DNA from: Roseibium sp. Sym1
GTDB taxonomy: Bacteria; Pseudomonadota; Alphaproteobacteria; Rhizobiales; Stappiaceae
Assembly (NCBI RefSeq): GCF_027359675.1
Contig: NZ_CP114786.1
Span: forward strand, 5,368,501 to 5,432,500
Reading direction: 5' to 3'
Length of the DNA: 64,000 nt
Below, in pieces: positions 45,101-52,049 of this stretch; within the stretch, counting starts at the first letter, position 1; each line of letters begins with the position of its first letter. The notes below the pieces were generated by a model that did not search any database, was not told where the DNA came from, and was given only the letters and a program-made list of their open reading frames with translations. The translations under genes and the position numbers were made by a program.

Positions 45101-46730
45101 AGGGGTCGACGTGGTGCTGAATTCGCTGTTCGGCGACGCCATGGAACGCAGTATCGAAGTCCTCAAGCCCTTCGGACGTTTTCTGGAGCTCGGAAAACGG
45201 GACTACTACGGCAACACGCGCATCGGCCTGCGGCCCTTCCGGCAGAACCTGACCTATTTCGGGATCGATGCCGACCAGTTGCTGACCCGCCAGCCCAAAC
45301 TCGCCGAGGACCTTTTCGTCAAACTGGTCGAGCTGTTCGAGAATGGCACGCTGCGTGCGCTTCCGCACCGGGTGTTCGAGGCGGAGGATGTGGTCGATGC
45401 CTTCCGCCTGATGCAGCAGGCCGGCCATATCGGCAAGATCGTCATCCGTCCACCGGAAGTTCCCGAAAGCGTGCCGGCCGCACGCGAAGTCGCCTTCGAC
45501 GGTGACGCGGTGTACCTGGTTGCGGGCGGTTTCGGCGGTTTCGGCGCAGCGCTTCTGCATCGGCTCGTCGATCATGGCGCCAGAACGCTCGCAGTCCTCA
45601 GCCGGCGCGGCGACGCCAATCCCGATGCACAGGATGTTATCGCGCAGCTTTCCGAACGCGGCGCCTCGGTCAAGGGATACGCCTGCGACATCACAGATGA
45701 AAGCGCCCTGAAGAAGGCACTCGCGGAGATCCGGGCCGAGGGCAAACCGCTCAAGGGTGTGTTCCATACCGCCATGGTCTTGAACGACGTTCTGATCGCG
45801 AACATGGATCATGACGGCCTGACCAGCGTGCTCGCGCCCAAGATCCGCGGTGCGGAGCTGCTTGACCGCCTGACAGGCGACGATCCGCTCGATCACTTCG
45901 TCTTGTATTCCTCCGCGACCACTCTTGTCGGAAACCCGGGCCAGGCGAACTATGTCGCCGCGAACGGCTACCTCGAAGGGCTAGCGCGCAAACGCCGCTC
46001 CGACGGCCGTCCGGCTCTTGCCGTTGCCTGGGGCGCCATTTCCGATGCCGGTTACCTGGCCCGCAACGAGGACGTCAACGAGATGCTCTCGCGCAAGCTT
46101 GGCCGTCATGCCCTGACCGCCAAGGAAGCCCTGGACGGTCTGATGGCCCTGATGGCGCTGCCGGACGACACCGATGTTCAGCGCGCTGCCCTCGGCTATG
46201 CACGGATCGACTGGCAGGCCGCCCGCAAGGACCTGGCGCTTGTCGGCACGCCGCTTGTCAGCCTGCTCGGGCTCGGCGACGAAGACGACGCCGGCGCGGA
46301 CGGCATGATCGACCTTGCCGCCATGCTGGAAGGCATGGACCAGGTAACCGCCGCCCAGACCGTCGCCAAGCTTCTGGCTGCGGAAATCGGAAAGATCCTG
46401 CGCATATCGCCTGAGGAAATCGATCCGCACAAACCGCTTTCCGACATCGGCATGGATTCCCTGATGGCGCTGGAACTCCGAATGAGCGCGGAACGTCAGC
46501 TGGGGATCGACATTCCGCTGATGTCGCTGGCAAACGGCGCCACGCTGATCGACCTGTCCGGGCGTGTTGCAAATCGCGTCCTTGGAGAGGAAAATGCGAC
46601 CGGCATTTCCGACGAGACGCAGCAGCTTGCCAGCCTGCATATGGATGACAATCGTCCGGAGACGGAGGACCTGTCCGACGTCGCCGCCGAAGTTGAAAAC
46701 AAGAGCCGGGAGCTTGGGTCCTTCCTGTAA
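39108..46730 (+). CDS. rkpA: Reducing type I polyketide synthase, RkpA-like (KS-AT-DH-MT*-ER-KR-ACP)
   Basis: 2540 residues, one complete module. KS 8-425: Cys176 in DTACSSS, His311 in EAHGTGT, His349 in NVGHLE. AT about 530-830: GHSVGE with Ser622, and YPYHS (723-727) at the specificity position. DH about 895-1195: His928 present, but HxxxGxxxxP reads H-E-P (Gly to Glu); Asp1091 in TLVDAGFH. A relic C-methyltransferase lies at about 1380-1480. ER about 1790-2115 with HGGAGGVG at 1937. KR has GGFGGFG (2140-2146) and Tyr2282. ACP Ser2451 is in GMDSLMALEL. All steps for a saturated chain seem present; no thioesterase. GTG start. The synteny with an oxoamine synthase, SDR and KpsC/S matches Sinorhizobium rkp-1. 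Confidence 0.93.
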   Translation: MASLTSNIDILGYSARLPGARDAAEFWSLLKNGECAVTSVSNDRWPLARFKHPSQSTSGKTYTWAAGQLDDVWGFDPGFFGISPREAVQMDPQQRLLLQLVWEALEHANVRPSDLAGSSTGVYVGASSLDYHHRFLVDPAMADMQFMTGNTLSIVSNRISYIYDLRGPSFTVDTACSSSIVALHEAVSAIESGQIDTAIVCGVSLLLSPFAFVGFSRATMLSPTGLCQAFDANGDGYVRSEGGAVLVLRAARAGLPEGAQSHGKLLATGINADGRTVGLSLPSPYAQADLLREIYEGLDIDPSELAFVEAHGTGTRVGDPAEADALGRVIGQKRSDVLPIGSVKTNVGHLEPVSGLVGLLKSIMALRENLLPKSLHFRTPNPDIPFEELNLKVAGEAIALEHNGSRRLAGINSFGFGGTNAHAIVGDADPVKIKASTAPEEAPLVLSARSKDALKELASRYADQLEGTDGEQSGALIASSAHARDLLSERVVVFGKSGEEKRAALRAYAGEADDLPDLVSGSVIKPDAKIGFVFSGNGSQWAGMGQEAYQADVDFRKAFDKVDKIFMGLSGWSLVTTLFAEDLELDLERSEIAQPLLFAIQVAIVESLRSRGITADGTTGHSVGEVAAAWCSGALDLEQAVRVIRARSSEQEVVRDLGSMAALLLPADQAVAAIEESGLPRLELAADNSPRSVTISGDSESLDAFAKFARKKKWALRRLNLAYPYHSALVDLIEKPLLEALKGLKPTKPALPFYSTVTPDETDISVSADYWWRNVRRPVRFAAAIENMAADDFAVLVEIGPKPVLGTYVNDVLRAKGKKAKVLETLKEPSKKADPAARGNPLERISAAILANGGRTDLEKYVGPRPDRLVPLPSYPWQNADYRPENSPERVDFMFGQTWPLLGYRLRQDAAEWFNHIDSSSLGFLNDHKVEESVVFPAAGFIEMSLRAALRWTRGDQIELRDFDILRPLVIEGDEVWETLVRISPDDHVVEVLSRPRLSDNDFSLNARGTFLAPSTVTRSPWLAAGTETLAELDHEGLYELTRSFGLNYGPAFRRAHKVVKHSQTSATVTLLAQDEALKEHAFALCPTLVDAGFHGLFALLDGVENVPQNTSFLPIRMGALRLLAPEVHPATVRIDVTKASPRSIEASFEFLDNDGQVVARLTKSRFKAVTLGQDTRPDDLVYRQIATILPERNRVSPLLGAYQGLGELARKLGLAGSEDQELEDSRLLIEALGRAVVHQNLYDLCGGRNFALQDLVDAGELHATSVPLAASMLAWLVESGLCDESDEGYRLSDPSDSPSASALLQALTEGGGAHIAEAALLARLWTGLSDIFRNGLLDTAGQEYASSLFDAYRTSGPGKKALSAALNTAVQSIIADWPADQALRILLVGANSGLASSIDATLDPTYMGLVVSDATSAAVSRGERLWQGSSATQFVEPTETEFSFETHFDLVLFDTSLAEFDPDTLGRFSRSLAPGAVLLGAEALPHPLTDLIMGVGSDWWDESASAEFPVSRQKSDWTRTLEAAGLRSVETLPLDSNLIEADLISARAVDDPGDEDVPAETATEGEEQPEQAPRSYLLLTDSDGPAHRLAEGLKACLERTGHGATLLVPGDVTEQLGENIWSAALDTDQLADEDHKALSKLLADHDGRVVHLLGAYDKTGDALASVDSRAFSLMTILKALGPDSGQVTLLAPAGAQDIAGGKAAAPNQAGIWAFGRVVMNEYPDAHLKLIDVSPDLEPGIAAARVADEILTANGEREIVLDSKTRSGIRLLNGGVLSETELPAGATPAMRLDIARQGSLDQLVWRAVERKPLDGRDVEIAVEASGLNFRDVMWALGLLPEEALEDGFAGPTLGMECCGHVVAVGPDVTRFRPGDKVITFAPACFATHVTVDESGCAPMPSTVSAEEAATIPVTFLTAYYALVHLAELSEGETVLIHGGAGGVGLAALQIAKWRGARIIATAGSEDKRNTLKLLGADVVLDSRSLAFVDSVMSETGGEGVDVVLNSLFGDAMERSIEVLKPFGRFLELGKRDYYGNTRIGLRPFRQNLTYFGIDADQLLTRQPKLAEDLFVKLVELFENGTLRALPHRVFEAEDVVDAFRLMQQAGHIGKIVIRPPEVPESVPAAREVAFDGDAVYLVAGGFGGFGAALLHRLVDHGARTLAVLSRRGDANPDAQDVIAQLSERGASVKGYACDITDESALKKALAEIRAEGKPLKGVFHTAMVLNDVLIANMDHDGLTSVLAPKIRGAELLDRLTGDDPLDHFVLYSSATTLVGNPGQANYVAANGYLEGLARKRRSDGRPALAVAWGAISDAGYLARNEDVNEMLSRKLGRHALTAKEALDGLMALMALPDDTDVQRAALGYARIDWQAARKDLALVGTPLVSLLGLGDEDDAGADGMIDLAAMLEGMDQVTAAQTVAKLLAAEIGKILRISPEEIDPHKPLSDIGMDSLMALELRMSAERQLGIDIPLMSLANGATLIDLSGRVANRVLGEENATGISDETQQLASLHMDDNRPETEDLSDVAAEVENKSRELGSFL

Positions 46731-46756
46731 CCGGCATCATTTAAGGAATATCGGGA

Positions 46757-48115
46757 ATGGGCGCAGATGATCGCGCCAAGCTGATGGACAGCTTGAAAGC
46801 CAATCGCCGGTCCGCCCGTGGGCGGACCACATCAGCCGGAGACCGCCCGGCCGCGGTTGCACCGAAGCGCAAGGTATACGATTTCAAGGAGCTGCCGCAG
46901 GTCAAGCAGCTTCAGATGCATCGTGCGGCCGCGGACATGATGGGCATCGAAAACCCCTTTTTCCGCGCCCATGACGGACTGGCCGCAGGCACAAGTGTCA
47001 TTGACGGCGGCAACTACGACAATTTCGCGTCCTACAATTATCTGGGACTGAATGGGCATCCGAGTGTCAGCGCGGCAGCCAAGTCCTATATCGACCGCTT
47101 CGGCACCAGCGTCTCGGCAAGCCGGATCGTGGCCGGAGAACGTCCCTTTCATGCGCAGCTGGAAGCAGCGCTGGCGCGGATACACGGGGTGGAATCGTCG
47201 ATCGTCATGGTCTCCGGTCATGCCACCAACGTGACAACGATCGGTCATCTGATGCACAAGGGCGACCTGGTTCTGACCGACGCGTTCGTGCACAATTCGA
47301 TTGCCGAAGGTGTCAGGTTGTCCGGCGCGACCCGGATGAATTTCCCCCATGACGACCTGGACGGCCTGGAAAAGTTGCTGTCCGATCACAGGCACAAGTT
47401 CGACAAGGTCCTGATCATCGTCGAAGGCCTTTATTCAATGGACGGCGATTTTCCGGACCTCAGGCGGATCGTCAAACTCAAGCAGGCCTACGACGCCTGG
47501 CTGATGGTCGACGAGGCCCATTCCATCGGTGTGCTCGGCAAGACCGGTAAGGGCATTGCGGAGCATTTTGATATCGACCCGAACGAAGTCGAGATATGGA
47601 TGGGCACGCTCAGCAAGACGTTCTCGTCCTGCGGCGGCTACATCGCCGGTTCCAAGGTCCTTTGCGATTATCTGAAGGTGACAGCGCCCGGTTTCGTGTT
47701 TTCCGTAGGCCTGTCCGCGGCCCTGGCCGGCGCGGCCATCGCGTCCGCGGAAATGCTCGAAAACGAACCGGAACGTGTCGAGCGACTGCAGAAGAACGGC
47801 GCCCTGTTCCTGAAGCTCGCCAGGGAAGCGGGTTTGAACACGGGACCAAGTGCGGGCTATGCCGTCGTGCCGGTCATTGTCGGCGATTCCGCGGGTGCGG
47901 CAACGCTTTCCAACAGGTTGCTCGCAAAGGGCATCAACGCGCTGCCGATCATTTTCCCCGCTGTGCCTGAAAAATCCGCGCGTATCCGGTTCTTCATCAC
48001 CAGCGAGCACACCGAAGAGCAGATTGCCCGCGCGGTCGAGACAACGGCGGCGGAACTTGAGGCCATGCGCGCCGACGGCACCGCGGTTGATCGGCTGATC
48101 AAGGCCGCCCGGTAG
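46757..48115 (+). CDS. rkpG: Alpha-oxoamine synthase (RkpG-like, serine palmitoyltransferase/AONS family)
   Basis: 452 residues, PLP enzyme that joins an acyl thioester with an amino acid under decarboxylation to an alpha-amino ketone. Motifs: NYLGLNGHPSV, FGTSVSASRIVAGERPFH, DAFVHNSIAEG, VDEAHSIGVLGKTG and GTLSKTFSSCGGYIAG (Schiff-base Lys). The N-terminal extension of about 85 residues resembles serine palmitoyltransferases and RkpG more than biotin BioF. It starts 26 bases after the PKS, so the acyl chain on that ACP is the likely donor. The amino acid (Ser, Ala, Gly or cysteate) is not predictable. Product would be a 3-ketosphinganine-like base. Confidence 0.9.
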   Translation: MGADDRAKLMDSLKANRRSARGRTTSAGDRPAAVAPKRKVYDFKELPQVKQLQMHRAAADMMGIENPFFRAHDGLAAGTSVIDGGNYDNFASYNYLGLNGHPSVSAAAKSYIDRFGTSVSASRIVAGERPFHAQLEAALARIHGVESSIVMVSGHATNVTTIGHLMHKGDLVLTDAFVHNSIAEGVRLSGATRMNFPHDDLDGLEKLLSDHRHKFDKVLIIVEGLYSMDGDFPDLRRIVKLKQAYDAWLMVDEAHSIGVLGKTGKGIAEHFDIDPNEVEIWMGTLSKTFSSCGGYIAGSKVLCDYLKVTAPGFVFSVGLSAALAGAAIASAEMLENEPERVERLQKNGALFLKLAREAGLNTGPSAGYAVVPVIVGDSAGAATLSNRLLAKGINALPIIFPAVPEKSARIRFFITSEHTEEQIARAVETTAAELEAMRADGTAVDRLIKAAR

Positions 48116-48137
48116 CGGTTTTTCCCATGTCCTGAAG

Positions 48138-48155
48138 GCCGGCTCTTCAGCCGGC
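48138..48155. terminator. Hairpin between convergent rkpG and SDR genes
   Basis: Seven-base stem GCCGGCT/AGCCGGC with loop CTTC, overlapping the stop codon of the SDR gene. No U-tract on either strand, so termination is only possible. Confidence 0.35.
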
Positions 48156-48971
48156 GTCGCGATGATGTCTATCCGGATCGTCGTACCTGGGATCCTGCTC
48201 GATCTCCACGTCGAACCCCCCCATGAAGACATCACCGAGTTTCGGTGGCAGCAGGTTCTGCAAGCGAATTCCCAAGGCCAGAAGGAACGGGAAGGCGTAG
48301 AAGGCTTTCCGCTTCAAGATGGCCCGGTGCATCAGCCTGGCTGCCCGGTCGGCCGGCATTTCAAAGGGTTTTGCCCCCTTGTGACGCGCCGACATCGGAG
48401 ACGTGACGAAACCCGGACAAATGATCGTTACGGAGACACCGAACGGCTTCAGCCAGCCGCGCAGGGAGTGGCCGTAGCTGATCAGCGCGGCCTTGGTCGC
48501 GCTGTAACTGGGCATGTCCGGCAACGCCCTCATGCCGGCAAGGGAAGAAATCAGTACGACCTGGCCGCGCCGCCGCTGCTGCATGGCGTCGATTGCGCCC
48601 GTTATCGTGTTGACGACACCGCGGTAATTCACGTCGATCTGCCTGTCGCTGTCGGCATCCAGCTCACGCGTTCGGTTCGGTCCGAGCCCCGCGGTTACGC
48701 CGGCATTGGCAATCACGAGGTCGACCGGGCGGCGACCGTCCAGATCCTTCAGGTAGGCGTGAAGCGTCTCCCGGTCTCGAATGTCGATGGCACGCACTTC
48801 CCCCTGGCTGCCCGCTGCGCGCAATTCCTCCAGGAGCGGCTGCAAGCGGCTTTCGTCACGCGCAATCAGGGCGAAATATGTTCCAGGTCCGGCGAATTCC
48901 CGCGCAAGCGCCTGGCCGATTCCACCGCTGGCCCCGGTCAATACGATGACCCTGTCCTGCCTGCCCGACAT
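48147..48971 (-). CDS. rkpH: Short-chain dehydrogenase/reductase (RkpH-like)
   Basis: About 274 residues, classical SDR: TGASGGIGQALA cofactor motif, NAGVTAG, and SYSATKAAL with the catalytic Tyr and Lys. ATG 48971 follows GAGGTAGGG, so the longer frame to 49025 is not needed. The C-terminal RAARLMHRAILKRKAFYAFPFLLALGIRL is hydrophobic, as in 3-ketosphinganine reductase-type SDRs associated with membranes. Likely reduces the ketone made by the oxoamine synthase (inference from context). Last gene of the wza-kpsS-kpsS-kpsC-SDR operon. Confidence 0.88.
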   Translation of the reverse strand: MSGRQDRVIVLTGASGGIGQALAREFAGPGTYFALIARDESRLQPLLEELRAAGSQGEVRAIDIRDRETLHAYLKDLDGRRPVDLVIANAGVTAGLGPNRTRELDADSDRQIDVNYRGVVNTITGAIDAMQQRRRGQVVLISSLAGMRALPDMPSYSATKAALISYGHSLRGWLKPFGVSVTIICPGFVTSPMSARHKGAKPFEMPADRAARLMHRAILKRKAFYAFPFLLALGIRLQNLLPPKLGDVFMGGFDVEIEQDPRYDDPDRHHRDAG

Positions 48972-48990
48972 TGACCCTACCTCGTTCCTG

Positions 48991-50730
48991 TCACAATCCG
49001 AGCTTCCGGCCGAGCCACGAAGCATGCCGCTTCGCGGCGGTTATCAATAGATGTTTCCGGTCCGTCCGCTGCGCCGCCAGTCTGGATACCAGAAATTCCG
49101 GTGTGCACGGCAGCAGGGTGACCGGATCGATCGTCCGTGCGTATTGCACAAGAGCAAGATAGACCAGCTCCGGCAGGCTACGGTGCCGTGTCCTGCCTTC
49201 GATCGGCGTCAGATCTTCACACAGGCCCCAGCCAGCATAAAAGGGTGCGCCGTGAACGGCGACCTTCTTTCCGCGGAACAGCGCTTCAAAGCCGGAGAGC
49301 GACGAAAAGGTCTCCAGCGCGTCAACGGCTTCGATAAGGTCGATGATGTTGGCGTCCCGTGCAATCAGGTCGGCATATTCCAGCGCCTGATCCGGAGGCA
49401 CCTTGCCCTTGCGCAATCCGGTCTCCACGTCCGGATGGGGCTTGAACACAAGAAACGCGTCCGGATTGCGCGCCCGCGCGAGCCGCAGCAGGTCGACATT
49501 CACGTTCGGCGTGTTGGCGCAATCGATGGTCGCGGACCGGGATTTGCGGATCGCCGCATCATCGGCCACCTGTCCAGGCACCAGTATCCTGGTCTTGCCC
49601 GCAGGAAATTCGAATGCCCGGGACCTTCCGAAATTATATTTCGACACCCTGGCCTGCCTGATGAGGTCAATCAGGGTTTCACCGCGCCGGTATTCCTGTT
49701 CCGACAATTCGTGGTTCTGCAGCAGAACCTCAAGCCGGCTTGGCCGGGAGGGATCGTAATAGATACCGAGATCGTCCACTGCCAGCATCGCTCCGCGCGC
49801 GAGGCCCGCCCCAAGGCCGACCGAGCGCAGAAAGCCGTCCTCTATCCGGAGAAGCGGAATGTTCCTGCTTGCACATTCGGCTTCGAAACCGGGATCCGTT
49901 CTTCCGGCCCAGGACAGAATGCGCCCTCCACTGGCCCGGGCGGCAGCAACCGTTTCGGACTGGGTTTCATGAAAGCTGACATCTCCCCCCTTTCCGGAAA
50001 AAGTCGCGCGGATCGAGGGATGGTTCCAATACTGGGCGCCGTAACAATGACCTGGAACCGAATTTTCCTGCCAATGCGCGTGCATGGTCTTGCAGATTTC
50101 CGCAGCCACTTCCGGCAAAACCGGGCGTCCCGTATAGGGAGAGAACCAGACGGTGCGCCAGGTCAGAAGGCGATCGAGGAACTCGTTCAGGGCAATGCCT
50201 TCAGCCTCGCAAGCCTGCAAGATGCCTGCGTCCAGCGGGTCTTCCGCGTACCGCTCATCCACCTGCCGCAGCAAACGGTCCAAAGCTCGGCCCAATCGTC
50301 CGGCCTTCACTTGCTCGCCGGCGGCTTCACAGCTGAAGGCATGCGAGCGCCAGAAATCGGAAAATTTGAAAACACTCACCGGCTGTGCCTGACGGACCGA
50401 GCGCACCAGCGCATGGGCAAGTTTCTGCGGTCCCTGCCCGGCTTTCTCCGCAGCACCGCTGCCCGACAACAGCACAAGGCTGGCCGGGAGACGCTGTGCC
50501 TCATGTGAGGTCGGTCCGTCCAAAACCGCCAGCACTTCTGTGGCAGACGGATTCACGGCAAATCCGGATCGCAGGATCATGTCCTCGCCAACCGCGTGGT
50601 ATCGCCGCCCGGTATGCGGCGGTGGGAGGACACCTGTTCCGAGCGCCATGGCAACACGTGACCTGAGCGGTTTCAGCGCCGGGTCTCCAAGCCGCAGAAT
50701 TCTGGACCCCAGTCTTTCCAGATCCGTCAT
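48991..50730 (-). CDS. kpsC: KpsC-like capsule Kdo transferase, short form
   Basis: 579 residues. The central and C-terminal part shows the KpsC signature: ILSWAGRTDPGFEAEC, LLRIEDGFLRSVGLGA, DDLGIYYDPSRPSRLE, ILVPGQVADDA, FKPHPDVETG and VHGAPFYAGWGL. E. coli KpsC is about 675 residues with two transferase domains; here only one domain is clearly recognisable, and the other half seems reduced. Adds beta-Kdo residues to the lipid anchor of capsular polysaccharide at the cytoplasmic face (family knowledge). Its ATG overlaps the stop of the upstream KpsS gene (ATGA). Confidence 0.9.
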   Translation of the reverse strand: MTDLERLGSRILRLGDPALKPLRSRVAMALGTGVLPPPHTGRRYHAVGEDMILRSGFAVNPSATEVLAVLDGPTSHEAQRLPASLVLLSGSGAAEKAGQGPQKLAHALVRSVRQAQPVSVFKFSDFWRSHAFSCEAAGEQVKAGRLGRALDRLLRQVDERYAEDPLDAGILQACEAEGIALNEFLDRLLTWRTVWFSPYTGRPVLPEVAAEICKTMHAHWQENSVPGHCYGAQYWNHPSIRATFSGKGGDVSFHETQSETVAAARASGGRILSWAGRTDPGFEAECASRNIPLLRIEDGFLRSVGLGAGLARGAMLAVDDLGIYYDPSRPSRLEVLLQNHELSEQEYRRGETLIDLIRQARVSKYNFGRSRAFEFPAGKTRILVPGQVADDAAIRKSRSATIDCANTPNVNVDLLRLARARNPDAFLVFKPHPDVETGLRKGKVPPDQALEYADLIARDANIIDLIEAVDALETFSSLSGFEALFRGKKVAVHGAPFYAGWGLCEDLTPIEGRTRHRSLPELVYLALVQYARTIDPVTLLPCTPEFLVSRLAAQRTDRKHLLITAAKRHASWLGRKLGL

Positions 50731-52049
50731 AGCGGCACCCCGAGTGCACGGGCCCGTGCCAGCCTTGGCGGAGGATCCACGAATGCACCGAACGCATTGA
50801 TCGAATGCGCCTCGATCCGCTCCGCAATGTTCCGCGCCGCTACCACGACACCTTCCCGATTGTGAATCGACCCTCTGACCTGGGTGCTCGCCGCCAGAGC
50901 GATGACATAAGCCGTCAACAGCTCCGGATCGGGTCCTTCCGGCTCGCTCCAGAAGGTTTCGAGACTGCCCTGGTGCGTCAGCCCATCGATATCATAATGC
51001 GCCGGCACCAGGGTTTTGACGGGAAGGCACGCCTGGAGGGCTTCCAGGCCCGCGGTGGAATTCAACGTGACCACGCCTGATGCCTTTTCGAAGGGCTTTG
51101 CCAGGCCGCCTCCGTCCAGATAATGCACTCTCGTGCCCAGATCGTATTTGGCCGCCAATTCCTTCGAGACCTGCGCCCAGTTCTCGAACCCGACGTCCAG
51201 CGGGTGGCTTTTCAGGATCAACCGGGTTTCAGCCGGCGCCGTTGAAGCGAAGGAACTGAAGACGGTTTGCAGGACCTCGACGAAACTGTCGTAAGGCGAA
51301 TGGCGTCGAAGCTGGAAGTCGCCCTCCAGCTGTATCGGCAGAACAAAATACGGTTTTCCGGAATCCTGCACCTGCCTGAGGGACGTTTCCGCAAGATGCG
51401 TGCGTTGCCCTTCCTTGAGCAGGCGCACGGCACCGCGCAGGTATTCTTCCACCGGCGGATAGATCGTGTGCCGCTCGTACCCGGGAAACAGCGGAGAAAG
51501 GAACACGTTGACGAGGTTGTAGATGACATCCGGAGCCGTCTGGAGCCAGAAGGAAGACGGATACATGGGTTTCAAGTCGACATTGCCGGCGCGCCGGGCA
51601 ATGTCCCGGATTGCGTCCGGATCGGTCGGAAAATGGCTCAGGGTGGACAGGCCATTCCGCTCCAGCGTCATCCAGCCGGGCCGCAGCGCACCGAGTTCGG
51701 TCACCGCGACATGTATGTCGAGCTCAAGCGCCTTTTTGACGGCCACGCGATGGTAGATCCGCTGGTCACCGTGGAGGACAAGGTCGGTTATCTTGTTCCG
51801 GACCAGGAAACGCTCGATGTAGCCCGGCCATTCCGAAGAGGTTTCCTTGAAGTTGGCACATCCCTCGCCATGCCAATGCAGCCAGTCGCCGGCGCAGAAA
51901 TTGATACGGAAGACGGTCATTCCCCGGGTCTTCAAAAGATCTCCGACCAGTCTGAACAGGGGAGACAACGGACCTTGCAGGAACAGGACACGCCGCCCCG
52001 CCTCGTTTCCGGTGTTCGTGGACGCCTTGAGGTCAGCGGCGCCAGGCAT
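50727..52049 (-). CDS. kpsS: KpsS-like capsule Kdo transferase, copy 1
   Basis: 440 residues of the KpsS family: VLFLQGPLSPLF at the N-terminus, RINFCAGDWLHW, VLHGDQRIYHR, ELGALRPGWMTLERNG, LKSHPLDVG and TLNSTAGLEAL. KpsS starts the beta-Kdo linker on the lipid acceptor of group 2 capsules. Overlaps the next KpsS copy by 17 bases and KpsC by 4, so translation is coupled. Compared with copy 2 it has diverged throughout. Confidence 0.9.
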   Translation of the reverse strand: MPGAADLKASTNTGNEAGRRVLFLQGPLSPLFRLVGDLLKTRGMTVFRINFCAGDWLHWHGEGCANFKETSSEWPGYIERFLVRNKITDLVLHGDQRIYHRVAVKKALELDIHVAVTELGALRPGWMTLERNGLSTLSHFPTDPDAIRDIARRAGNVDLKPMYPSSFWLQTAPDVIYNLVNVFLSPLFPGYERHTIYPPVEEYLRGAVRLLKEGQRTHLAETSLRQVQDSGKPYFVLPIQLEGDFQLRRHSPYDSFVEVLQTVFSSFASTAPAETRLILKSHPLDVGFENWAQVSKELAAKYDLGTRVHYLDGGGLAKPFEKASGVVTLNSTAGLEALQACLPVKTLVPAHYDIDGLTHQGSLETFWSEPEGPDPELLTAYVIALAASTQVRGSIHNREGVVVAARNIAERIEAHSINAFGAFVDPPPRLARARALGVPL

